From Flavobacteriaceae bacterium (lineage in GTDB: Bacteria > Bacteroidota > Bacteroidia > Flavobacteriales > Flavobacteriaceae), in contig JAUXCI010000035.1 of the NCBI GenBank assembly GCA_030618945.1, forward strand, positions 1 to 14,313: a stretch of DNA of 14,313 bases, given 5' to 3'. Positions 1 to 7,359 of the stretch are shown in pieces (the stretch's first letter is position 1; the number at the start of each line of letters is the position of its first letter). Made by a program: the position numbers and the translations under genes. Under the pieces are notes generated by a model. That model saw nothing but the letters and a program-made list of their open reading frames with translations. It made no database searches and was not told the DNA's origin.

Positions 1-1252
1 CTATGCATTCTCCAAACCCTAGTCTTACCCCTTCATTTTGACAATAGCCTCTCATTATAACAGAATCACCATCGTTGATAAACTTTCGCTCAGTTCCGTC
101 CGACATTTTTATAGGATTTTTACCTCCCCATGTTAGTTCCAGCATAGAGCCAAAACTGTCTTTTTCTTTTCCTGAAATGGTTCCACTGCCATATAGATCC
201 CCAGCTCTAACATTACAACCATTAATAGTTTGATGCGCCAATTGCTGGGAAATACTCCAATAGAGATTCTTGAAATTAGTATTGCTCACTATGGTTTCAT
301 CTTGCTTTTTAGGCCTGATTGAGGTTTGTAAATGAATATCATAACTTGTTTCACCTTCTTCCTCTAAATATGCTAAAGGTTTAAGATCCTGTACCGGTCC
401 TGCAACCTTAAAGGGTTCCAATGCATCCAAAGTAACAATCCAAGGTGAAATTGTCGATGCAAAACTTTTGGCTAGAAATGGTCCTAGTGGTACATATTCC
501 CATTTTTGAATATCTCTGGCACTCCAATCATTAAATAAGACCATCCCAAAGATATTTTCTCTGGCCTCTGCAATAGGAATTGATTTACCTAATTTATTGG
601 CATCTGTTGTAACAAAAGCCATTTCAACTTCAAAATCCAATAATTTGCAAGGGCCGAAGGTGGGTGATGTACTACCCTGAGGCATGGTTTGCCCTACTGG
701 TCTTCTAATTTTTGTTCCAGAGACAACAATTGACGAGGCTCTCCCATGATAACCTACCGGTAAATGAAGCCAGTTTGGAAACAAGGCATTTTCCGGATCT
801 CTGAACATGCTTCCAACATTTGTTGCATGATCTTTACTGGAATAAAAATCAGTGTAATCACCAATCTGAACAGGTAAGAGCATTTCAACATTAGCAATGT
901 CATAAATAACATTCTCACAATGACTTTTGTTATCCCTAAGTTTTGGATTCTTCTTATCAAATACATCAGCAATTCGATTTCTTACCAATCGCCAGGTCAT
1001 TCTGCCATCAGCAATGAAATCATTTAAATTGTCTTGCATAAATATATCATCGGTCAAAGGAATGCCCTCAAAATATCCAAGTTGATTTAAGGCCGAAAGA
1101 TCTATGACATAATTACCAATTCTGCTGCCAATGGTAGTGATGTCATCCACGGTTAGGAAAACACCAAATGGAATATTCTGAATTGGAAAATCTGAATTCT
1201 TATCGACGTTTAACCATGATTTTCTTTTCGGATCGTTGGCAGTTATTTTCAT
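1..1252 (-). CDS. fahA: Fumarylacetoacetase, 3' end cut by window edge
   Basis: Hydrolyses 4-fumarylacetoacetate to fumarate and acetoacetate, the last step of tyrosine/phenylalanine breakdown in the cytoplasm. The frame opens with ATG at 1252-1250 (MKITANDPKRKSW) and stays open for 417 codons to the window edge. The N-terminal domain is followed by the catalytic domain with DFYSSKDHATNVGSMFR (about 135-151), NWLHLPVGYHGR (160-171), the metal-binding DFEVEMA (206-212; E208 and E210), NDWSARDIQKWEY (241-253; D242) and GPFLAKSF (257-264; K262). By comparison with human FAH, D135, H142, E208, E210 and D242 correspond to the Ca2+ and catalytic-site residues. The readable end, RLGFGEC, is close to the usual C-terminus, so only about ten residues are probably missing. 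It has no stop in the window and is easy to overlook for that reason. It diverges from glyA across a 142-base gap. The family call is very secure. Confidence 0.96.
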   Translation of the reverse strand, partial: MKITANDPKRKSWLNVDKNSDFPIQNIPFGVFLTVDDITTIGSRIGNYVIDLSALNQLGYFEGIPLTDDIFMQDNLNDFIADGRMTWRLVRNRIADVFDKKNPKLRDNKSHCENVIYDIANVEMLLPVQIGDYTDFYSSKDHATNVGSMFRDPENALFPNWLHLPVGYHGRASSIVVSGTKIRRPVGQTMPQGSTSPTFGPCKLLDFEVEMAFVTTDANKLGKSIPIAEARENIFGMVLFNDWSARDIQKWEYVPLGPFLAKSFASTISPWIVTLDALEPFKVAGPVQDLKPLAYLEEEGETSYDIHLQTSIRPKKQDETIVSNTNFKNLYWSISQQLAHQTINGCNVRAGDLYGSGTISGKEKDSFGSMLELTWGGKNPIKMSDGTERKFINDGDSVIMRGYCQNEGVRLGFGECI

Positions 1253-1310
1253 AATTTTTGAGAATTTAATAAAAAAGCACTTTCTATTTAAGAATACAAT
1301 TATTCTATTC

Positions 1311-1318
1311 CAAATATA
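1311..1318 (-). promoter_or_regulatory. Possible -7 element for fahA
   Basis: On the minus strand this reads TATATTTG, matching the Bacteroidota -7 consensus TAnnTTTG, about 58 bases before the fahA ATG. I see no good TTG (-33) element at the usual 17-20 base distance, so support is one-sided in an AT-rich gap. Confidence 0.35.
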
Positions 1319-1332
1319 TAAGTTTCTACCTA

Positions 1333-1358
1333 TTTGACGATTGAATTTATTACTTTTG
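1333..1358 (+). promoter_or_regulatory. Probable glyA promoter
   Basis: TACTTTTG at 1351-1358 matches the Bacteroidota -7 element TAnnTTTG exactly and lies 36 bases before the glyA ATG, giving a leader of about 30 bases. The nearest -33-like TTTG (1333-1336) has only 14 bases of spacing, shorter than the usual 17 or more, so the -33 half is uncertain. The same TACTTTTG octamer occurs in the sucC promoter at 9955-9962. Confidence 0.55.
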
Positions 1359-1394
1359 TTATGATTTTAACATTAAATAATAAAACTAAAATTC

Positions 1395-2672
1395 ATGCAT
1401 CGAGATCAGATAATTTTTGACCTAATCACAGAGGAAAAAGAAAGACAGACCAATGGTTTGGAGTTAATTGCTTCAGAAAATTATGTTAGTGAACAGGTGA
1501 TGGAAGCAGCAGGATCTGTACTTACTAATAAATATGCCGAAGGATATCCCGGAAAACGGTATTACGGAGGATGTGAGGTTGTAGATCAGGTGGAGCAAAT
1601 AGCAATTGACAGGGCCAAAGCTTTGTTTAATGCAGAATATGTTAATGTTCAGCCCCATTCTGGTTCACAGGCGAATGCTGCTGCGTATCAGGCTGTTTTA
1701 AAACCTGGCGATACAATTTTAGGTTTTGATCTGTCGCATGGTGGTCATTTGACCCACGGTTCTCCTGTCAACTTTTCAGGAAAATTATATAAAACGGCAT
1801 TTTATGGTGTTGAAAAAGAAACAGGTGTTTTGAATTATGATAAAATTCAGGAAAAGGCACTTGAAGTCAAACCACAATTGATTATAGCTGGTGCTTCCGC
1901 TTATTCCAGAGATATAGATTTTAAAAGATTTAGAGAGATTGCTGATAGTGTTGGCGCCATTCTTTTGGCAGATATTTCTCATCCTGCAGGATTAATTGCT
2001 AAAGGTATTTTAAATGACCCTATCCCTCATTGCCATATTGTAACTACAACTACTCATAAAACTTTAAGAGGTCCAAGAGGTGGTATTATAATGTTGGGTA
2101 AAGATTTTGAGAACCCTTTTGGAGAAAAAACCCCAAAAGGGACTGTAAAAAAGATGAGCACCCTCCTGAATTCTGCTGTTTTTCCAGGTAATCAAGGAGG
2201 TCCTTTAGAACATATAATTGCCGCTAAGGCTATTGCCTTCGGAGAGGCTTTGGAAGATGATTTTCTCACATACCAGATTCAGGTTAAAAGGAATGCAGCA
2301 GCCATGGCTGCGGCCTTTGTCATCAAAAACTACAATATTATTTCTGGCGGTACAGATAACCATATGATGTTGATTGACTTAAGAAATAAAAATATTACAG
2401 GGAAAGAAGCTGAAAATGCATTGGTAAAAGCCGAAATTACTGTAAACAAGAATATGGTTCCTTTTGATGATAAATCGTCGTTTGTCACCTCAGGAATAAG
2501 AGTAGGTTCGGCTGCGATTACTACTAGAGGACTAAAGGAATCGGACATGAGTTTAATTGTTGACCTGATAGACGAAGTACTTATGAACTTTGAAAATGAA
2601 GAGGTGTTGGAGCAGGTAGGTAAAAAGGTAAATAAACTTATGCAGGAAAAACCACTTTTTGCCGGAGCGTAA
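1395..2672 (+). CDS. glyA: Serine hydroxymethyltransferase
   Basis: PLP enzyme that interconverts serine plus tetrahydrofolate with glycine plus 5,10-methylene-tetrahydrofolate; cytoplasmic, and the main source of one-carbon units. The 425 residues match the usual bacterial length. Visible landmarks are [13 protein letters not shown] (20-32), [20 protein letters not shown] (45-64), QPHSGSQAN (86-94), [11 protein letters not shown] (112-122), LADISHPAG (191-199) with D192 and H195 contacting PLP, and [14 protein letters not shown] (217-230), in which K222 is the Schiff-base lysine. PGNQGGP (264-270) and SGIRVGS near the C-terminus are also present. ATG at 1395 gives the canonical short N-terminus and sits a sensible distance after the TACTTTTG promoter element. 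The next gene begins 74 bases after the stop and could be co-transcribed. No anomaly seen. Confidence 0.98.
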   Translation: MHRDQIIFDLITEEKERQTNGLELIASENYVSEQVMEAAGSVLTNKYAEGYPGKRYYGGCEVVDQVEQIAIDRAKALFNAEYVNVQPHSGSQANAAAYQAVLKPGDTILGFDLSHGGHLTHGSPVNFSGKLYKTAFYGVEKETGVLNYDKIQEKALEVKPQLIIAGASAYSRDIDFKRFREIADSVGAILLADISHPAGLIAKGILNDPIPHCHIVTTTTHKTLRGPRGGIIMLGKDFENPFGEKTPKGTVKKMSTLLNSAVFPGNQGGPLEHIIAAKAIAFGEALEDDFLTYQIQVKRNAAAMAAAFVIKNYNIISGGTDNHMMLIDLRNKNITGKEAENALVKAEITVNKNMVPFDDKSSFVTSGIRVGSAAITTRGLKESDMSLIVDLIDEVLMNFENEEVLEQVGKKVNKLMQEKPLFAGA

Positions 2673-2746
2673 AATTCTTTTATGATAATAGTCATCTAAT
2701 CCTCTGGAGTTTTACAGTATTTTTACTTTGTAAAATCTTTTGGTAT

Positions 2747-4621
2747 ATGGGCTCGCATTCTGTAAAGGCTATAGTAAGTTTAAGAGAGCGAAAAGAGTTT
2801 TTATATCATTTGTTGAATGATATAAAGGCCCTTGACATGATGATCAAGGAGGATGTATTTGAGAAAGACATTCAAAGAATTGGCGCAGAACAGGAATTGT
2901 GTTTGGTAGATAAAAACTTCTTGCCTTCAAACCAAGCCTTAAAAATTCTGGAAAAGATAAATGACAAGCATTTTACTACTGAATTAGCCTTATTTAATTT
3001 AGAGATTAATCTTGATCCATATGAATTGGGTGGTCATTGCTTTTCAAAGATTGATAAGGAGTTGACCAAATTCATTTCAGAGGCTGATAAGGTTGCACAC
3101 AGCATTGAGGAGAATAAAATTATTCTCACCGGAATTCTTCCTACATTAGAGAAAAGTGATCTTATTTTTGAGAATATCACCCCTCATACACGATATAGGG
3201 TTTTGAATAAAGTATTGAGGGATATTAGGGGCGATGATTTTATGCTTAAAATCAAAGGAGTGGATGAGTTGATAATTAATCATAAATCCATTTTGTTTGA
3301 AGGCTGTAATACAAGTTTTCAAATGCATCTTCAAATTCCCATAAACCAAATAGTTGAAAAATATAATTGGGCACAGGTAATTGCCGGACCGGTATTGTCG
3401 ATTTCAGCTAATTCACCTTTGCTTTTGGGTAGAGAATTGTGGAGTGAAACAAGGATAGCGCTGTTTCAGCAGAGTGTTGATCTTCGAAATAGGTCCTATC
3501 TTTTAAGGGAACAAAAACCTAGGGTTTCCTTTGGTACTGACTGGTTAAAAGAATCGTTTATAGAACTTTATCAGGATGATATAGTGCGTTATACTCCATT
3601 GCTTACGACTGAAATAGATGAAGATGCCATAATGATATTAAAGGAAGGGAAAGTACCTAAGCTTCAGGCCCTTAATATACACAATGGTACTATTTATAGA
3701 TGGAATCGATTATGCTATGGTCAGAATAATGGTATTCCCCATATGAGAATTGAAAATCGTTATATTCCAGCCGGACCAACCATTAAAGATGAAGTAGCGA
3801 ATACCATGTTTTGGGTAGGTTTAATGCAAGGAATGCCTGAAAAATATAAGGACTTTCATCTAAAAATGTCGTTTAAAGAAGTTAAAGAAAACTTTGTGAA
3901 TGCAGCAAGAACAGGAATTAATACTTTCTTTAATTGGTTTGGAAAAGGACTTTCGGCAAAAAAATTGATACTAAGTGAATTACTTCCCATAGCCCGTGAT
4001 GGTTTGATAAAATCAGGTGTGGCTTTAGAGGATGTTGAGTTTTATTTAAACATTATCAAAAAAAGAACAGAAAGCAGGCGCACTGGCGCAGAATGGATAA
4101 AGGATAGCAATAGACATCTTAAAACAAGTATGCCCAGAAATATTGCAAATGCAACTATGACGGCTCATATGTATAATAATCAGAAAGCAGGGAAGCCTGT
4201 ACATGAATGGAAAATTGCCAAAGAGGATAATGTGTTGAATTTGAACGTAAATATCACAAAGCTGGATAAATTTATGACGACAGAAGTATTTGTGGTCAAA
4301 GAAAACGATCTCGTAGAGCTGGTTGCTAAAATCATGGAATGGAAAAATATTCACCATATCCCAGTTGTAGATGATTTGAATAAGGTTACGGGTATTATCA
4401 CAGATACGAATCTCATGGATATTTTGGGTAAGGATCAAAAACTCATTGTTGCGAAAGACATAATGATTAAGAAAATTATTACGGTTGACTCTGAAACCAG
4501 TATAGAAAAGGCTAATAGCATCATGATTGAGAATAAAATTGGATGTTTACCCATTTTGGAAATGGGAGAACTTGTTGGTATTCTGACCAAAAATGATTTG
4601 AATAATTTACTCCAATCTTAA
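2747..4621 (+). CDS. GCS2-type carboxylate-amine ligase fused to two CBS domains
   Basis: Residues about 40-400 show the pattern of the glutamate-cysteine ligase GCS2 / YbdK-like family: GAEQELCLVD (46-55), FNLEINLDP (83-91), LTGILPTLEKSDL (127-139), CNTSFQMHLQIP (187-198), SANSPLLLGRELWSETR (220-236) and a late GTIYRWNR...PHMRIENRYIPAGP block (314-344) whose Glu/Arg residues belong to the ATP/Mg2+ site. These enzymes join an amine to a carboxylate by way of an acyl phosphate. Residues about 503-624 form a CBS pair (KFMTTEVFVVKENDL...HHIPVVDD and KDIMIKKIITVDSETS...GCLPILE), a module that usually binds adenine nucleotides and regulates its partner. At 624 residues the protein is much longer than a bare ligase because of the helical linker (about 400-500) and this module. 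The true substrate is unknown, and glutathione synthesis should not be assumed because no glutathione synthetase gene lies beside it. Its stop is 6 bases before the next start, so translation of the two is probably coupled. Confidence 0.88.
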   Translation: MGSHSVKAIVSLRERKEFLYHLLNDIKALDMMIKEDVFEKDIQRIGAEQELCLVDKNFLPSNQALKILEKINDKHFTTELALFNLEINLDPYELGGHCFSKIDKELTKFISEADKVAHSIEENKIILTGILPTLEKSDLIFENITPHTRYRVLNKVLRDIRGDDFMLKIKGVDELIINHKSILFEGCNTSFQMHLQIPINQIVEKYNWAQVIAGPVLSISANSPLLLGRELWSETRIALFQQSVDLRNRSYLLREQKPRVSFGTDWLKESFIELYQDDIVRYTPLLTTEIDEDAIMILKEGKVPKLQALNIHNGTIYRWNRLCYGQNNGIPHMRIENRYIPAGPTIKDEVANTMFWVGLMQGMPEKYKDFHLKMSFKEVKENFVNAARTGINTFFNWFGKGLSAKKLILSELLPIARDGLIKSGVALEDVEFYLNIIKKRTESRRTGAEWIKDSNRHLKTSMPRNIANATMTAHMYNNQKAGKPVHEWKIAKEDNVLNLNVNITKLDKFMTTEVFVVKENDLVELVAKIMEWKNIHHIPVVDDLNKVTGIITDTNLMDILGKDQKLIVAKDIMIKKIITVDSETSIEKANSIMIENKIGCLPILEMGELVGILTKNDLNNLLQS

Positions 4622-4627
4622 GTTGCT

Positions 4628-5803
4628 ATGAACAGATCATCCTTAAACGCCACTCAGTTGTTTACATATGAAAATAGGCTATTGGGCGAGTTCCATGGCA
4701 GAAAATCAAGTCCTACAGTGATCGTTATTGCCGGAATTCACGGCAATGAAAAAGCAGGTGTTCACGCAGTTAAAAATGTTTTGAAAAAAATTAAGAGAGA
4801 CAAAGTCGTTTTTGATGGTAACTTGTTTTTTATATTGGGAAATATCAATGCATTGAATAAAGGGATTCGTTTTGAACAGATTGACTTGAATCGGATCTGG
4901 AGAAATAAGAATATGGAGGATCTTATTAATTTTAAGGAGGAACCCAAACAGGAAGTTAAAGAACAATTGAATATTTACGAACTCATAAAGGAAATTCTGG
5001 AAAAGGAAAATGGACCGTTTTATTTTCTGGACCTTCACACGACTTCTGCTTCATCGGTTCCATTTATAACAATAAGTGATTCTTTGAACAATAGAAAATT
5101 TTCATCAAATTTTCCAATTCCTGTGGTCCTTGGCATTGAAGAATATCTCGATGGCCCTCTTTTGACTTTTATCAATGAGTATGGACATATAGCGATGGGT
5201 TTTGAAGGAGGTTCACATCAAGACCCCACTTCTATAGCAAATTGTGAGGCTTTTATTTGGAAGACATTGGTACGCTCTAAATGTGTACAAAAATCTCAGG
5301 TAAAAGACTTTGATAAGTATAAATTAATACTGGCGGATCTCTGTTGTAAGTATCAATTTTTTGCCATTAATTATCGATATCTAATAGAAAATGGAGAGAA
5401 ATTTGAAATGAAACTGGGCTTTAAAAATTTTGAGCCTATTGAAAAAGGTCAGCTATTGGCTATTAGTAATGGTGAGGAAATTAGAGCCAAAGAGACGGGC
5501 AGAATTTTTATGCCCTTATATCAGGACTTGGGGGAAGATGGTTTTTTTATTTTGCATAAAATTTCTAAATTCTGGCTTAAGGCCTCCATTGTAGCCAGAA
5601 AATTAAAAATAAATCAATTTTTAAGGTTAATCCCAGGTGTGCGACAGGAACGTGGTAACAATTTCACCTTGATTGTCAATCCGAAAATAGCGAGATTTAT
5701 GACCAAAGAAATTTTTCATTTATTTGGATACAGACAACAGATTTATAAAGATGATAAGTTTCACTTTATAAAAAGAGATAGAAAAGTAACCGAATTACTT
5801 TAA
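4628..5803 (+). CDS. Succinylglutamate desuccinylase/aspartoacylase-family zinc hydrolase
   Basis: Predicted cytoplasmic zinc amidohydrolase of the M14-like AstE/AspA family, which removes acyl groups from N-acyl amino acids or related amides. The metal and catalytic motifs are intact: AGIHGNEKAG (35-44) supplies H38 and E41, DLNRIW (86-91) supplies the substrate-contacting Asn-Arg, FLDLHTTSAS (133-142) supplies the third zinc ligand H137, and GFEGGSHQDP (191-200) supplies the probable catalytic E193. There is no signal peptide. The C-terminal half (about 225-391) is less familiar and ends in a basic tail; it probably contains the family's beta domain. ATG at 4628 lies 6 bases after the stop of the GCS2-CBS ligase, a strong sign of an operon and of linked function. 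Neither astA-D nor other arginine-catabolism genes are nearby, so a role as AstE proper is unlikely. The substrate is not predictable from sequence. Confidence 0.85.
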   Translation: MNRSSLNATQLFTYENRLLGEFHGRKSSPTVIVIAGIHGNEKAGVHAVKNVLKKIKRDKVVFDGNLFFILGNINALNKGIRFEQIDLNRIWRNKNMEDLINFKEEPKQEVKEQLNIYELIKEILEKENGPFYFLDLHTTSASSVPFITISDSLNNRKFSSNFPIPVVLGIEEYLDGPLLTFINEYGHIAMGFEGGSHQDPTSIANCEAFIWKTLVRSKCVQKSQVKDFDKYKLILADLCCKYQFFAINYRYLIENGEKFEMKLGFKNFEPIEKGQLLAISNGEEIRAKETGRIFMPLYQDLGEDGFFILHKISKFWLKASIVARKLKINQFLRLIPGVRQERGNNFTLIVNPKIARFMTKEIFHLFGYRQQIYKDDKFHFIKRDRKVTELL

Positions 5804-5814
5804 ATAATTTTGAT

Positions 5815-5842
5815 GGGATCAATTAGTTTTGATCCTTTTATT
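5815..5842 (+). terminator. Intrinsic terminator between convergent genes
   Basis: GGATCAA (5816-5822), loop TTAGTT and TTGATCC (5829-5835) form a 7-bp stem, extended by a G-U pair and followed by TTTTATTTTT on the plus strand. It sits in the 34-base gap between the convergent deacylase and mtnN genes and overlaps the mtnN stop. It may work weakly in the other direction too, but the minus-side T-run is poor. Confidence 0.75.
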
Positions 5843-6584
5843 TTTCAAAATAATTTTTAAGAATTCCCAAAGCGTACTCGCTGGCAATTTCTTTAGCAAA
5901 TTTCGGAAAATCGAGGTGTGAATTATCATTTGAATTATCAGAAATTGTTCTGATGATCGTGAAGGGAACCTTATATTCGAAGCAAACCTGAGCTACTGCT
6001 GCACCTTCCATTTCTACACAAAGCACTTCGGGTAACCCCTTTTTTATTTGCTCTCTATCCACTTTATCTGAAATAAACTGGTCGCCAGAGGCAATTTCTC
6101 CCAAATGAATTTGTGGCTGATCTATTTGAAACTCATTTAAAACCTCCTTTGTAAGGTATAGATCAATTTGAGTAATAAAATTTTTAGCAGCGAGTTGTAA
6201 ATTTTTAGTCCTAATCATATCAGTTTGGAAAGCTCTTTTACCCAACAAAGGAATTTCATATTTAGGAATTAAGGGGCTGGCATCCATGTCGTGTTGATAT
6301 AGTTCCTTACCAATTACGATGTCTCCGATCTTAACCTTGTTATTTATTCCTCCTGCGACTCCGGTAAATATGATCTCATCAATTTCAAAATCATTGATAA
6401 GTTGTGTTGCAGTTGTTGCTGAAGCCACCTTACCCCATCGGGAAAAAACCAATACCACCTCCTGATTAAACAGTTTGCCGTGATAGTAGGTACGCTGTCC
6501 TTTTTCAATTGTTGACCTAAGCTCAAGCTGATGGTGAAGGGCCTGAATCTCTTCCTTCATAGCGCTGATAATACCAATACTCAT
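5838..6584 (-). CDS. mtnN: 5'-methylthioadenosine/S-adenosylhomocysteine nucleosidase
   Basis: Cleaves the N-glycosidic bond of methylthioadenosine, S-adenosylhomocysteine and 5'-deoxyadenosine, releasing adenine. This relieves product inhibition of SAM-dependent enzymes and recycles the nucleosides. The 248-residue protein matches MTAN closely: MSIGIISAMKEE with the acid-base E12, FTGVAGGINNKVKIGDIVIG (73-92), ASGDQFISDK (165-174), CVEMEGAAVAQVC (189-201) with the ribose-binding Glu residues E191/E193, and TISDNSND (213-220) with the adenine-protonating D216. It is about 15 residues longer than the E. coli enzyme, with the extra length mainly in the middle. It starts 24 bases after the lolD-like gene on the same strand and is probably transcribed with it. 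It ends at a hairpin shared with the convergent deacylase gene. Confidence 0.94.
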   Translation of the reverse strand: MSIGIISAMKEEIQALHHQLELRSTIEKGQRTYYHGKLFNQEVVLVFSRWGKVASATTATQLINDFEIDEIIFTGVAGGINNKVKIGDIVIGKELYQHDMDASPLIPKYEIPLLGKRAFQTDMIRTKNLQLAAKNFITQIDLYLTKEVLNEFQIDQPQIHLGEIASGDQFISDKVDREQIKKGLPEVLCVEMEGAAVAQVCFEYKVPFTIIRTISDNSNDNSHLDFPKFAKEIASEYALGILKNYFEK

Positions 6585-6608
6585 TATAATTGAATGCTTT
6601 GTTGTGAA

Positions 6609-7262
6609 TTAGATAATTTTACCATCCTTCATTTCAAGTTTTCTGTCTGCCATATTAGCCAATTCCAAATTATGCGTTACAATCACAAAAGTTTGACCAA
6701 ACTTTTCTCTTAAAGTAAAAAATAACTCATGTAAGTTTCTTGATGAAGCAGTATCGAGATTGCCGCTGGGTTCATCCGCAAAAATGATGTCTGGTTTGTT
6801 GATCAAAGCCCGGGCAACAGCTACTCTTTGTTGCTCACCTCCAGAAAGCTCGTTGGGTTTGTGATGAATGCGATTTGATAAATCTAAAAAGTCAAGCAAT
6901 TCCTTTGCTTCTTCTTCAACCTTGTTTTTTGAGCGATTGGCGATAAAACCAGGAATGCATACATTTTCAAGCGCCGTAAATTCAGGCAATAACTGATGGA
7001 ACTGAAATATAAACCCGATATGCGTATTTCTAAACTTAGACAGGGATCGGTCATTCAGTTGTTTAATATCAGTTTTATTAATAAGTAAAGTATCACAAGA
7101 AGTTGGTTTATCCAAAGTGCCCAGAATCTGGAGTAGGGTCGTTTTACCAGCGCCGCTAGGTCCAACAATGGCAACAATCTCACTTTTTTTAATATGTAAG
7201 TCTACGCCTTTGAGAACCTCAAGTTCACCATAGTATTTATGAATGTTTTCAGCTTTGATCAT
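6609..7262 (-). CDS. lolD: LolD-like ABC transporter ATP-binding protein
   Basis: ATPase of the MacB/LolD branch of ABC systems, which act on outer-membrane lipoproteins or other periplasmic cargo by mechanotransmission. All motifs are present in 217 residues: Walker A GPSGAGKT (34-41), Q-loop with [18 protein letters not shown] (84-101), signature [15 protein letters not shown] (139-153), Walker [14 protein letters not shown] (158-170) and the switch His in VTHN (195-198). The [16 protein letters not shown] stretch and the short length are typical of LolD rather than of import ATPases. No LolC/LolE permease gene is next to it; in Bacteroidota the permease is often encoded elsewhere, so the partner cannot be named from this window. 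mtnN follows 24 bases downstream and the two probably share a transcript. The ABC call is certain; the Lol assignment rests on motif style. Confidence 0.82.
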   Translation of the reverse strand: MIKAENIHKYYGELEVLKGVDLHIKKSEIVAIVGPSGAGKTTLLQILGTLDKPTSCDTLLINKTDIKQLNDRSLSKFRNTHIGFIFQFHQLLPEFTALENVCIPGFIANRSKNKVEEEAKELLDFLDLSNRIHHKPNELSGGEQQRVAVARALINKPDIIFADEPSGNLDTASSRNLHELFFTLREKFGQTFVIVTHNLELANMADRKLEMKDGKII

Positions 7263-7359
7263 GATGAAAAATTATGCTGGTGAAAATACAATATTTATAT
7301 GATTTATCAATAAGTGCCTATGCTAATCTAAGTCAATATTTGACCAATAGAATACATGG

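Noticed and set aside
754..972. Minus-strand open frame of 72 codons
   Set aside because: It lies inside fahA in another frame, while the fahA frame is full of conserved catalytic motifs.
2710..2735. TTTTACA ... TGTAAAA inverted repeat between glyA and the ligase gene
   Set aside because: Only 7 AT-rich base pairs, a 12-base loop and no good T-tract; not enough to call a terminator or operator.
2747..4621. Naming the ligase gshA
   Set aside because: The GCS2 family includes enzymes with other substrates, the CBS fusion is atypical, and no glutathione synthetase gene is adjacent.
4628..5803. Naming the deacylase astE
   Set aside because: No other arginine succinyltransferase pathway genes are nearby and the C-terminal half is not typical of AstE.
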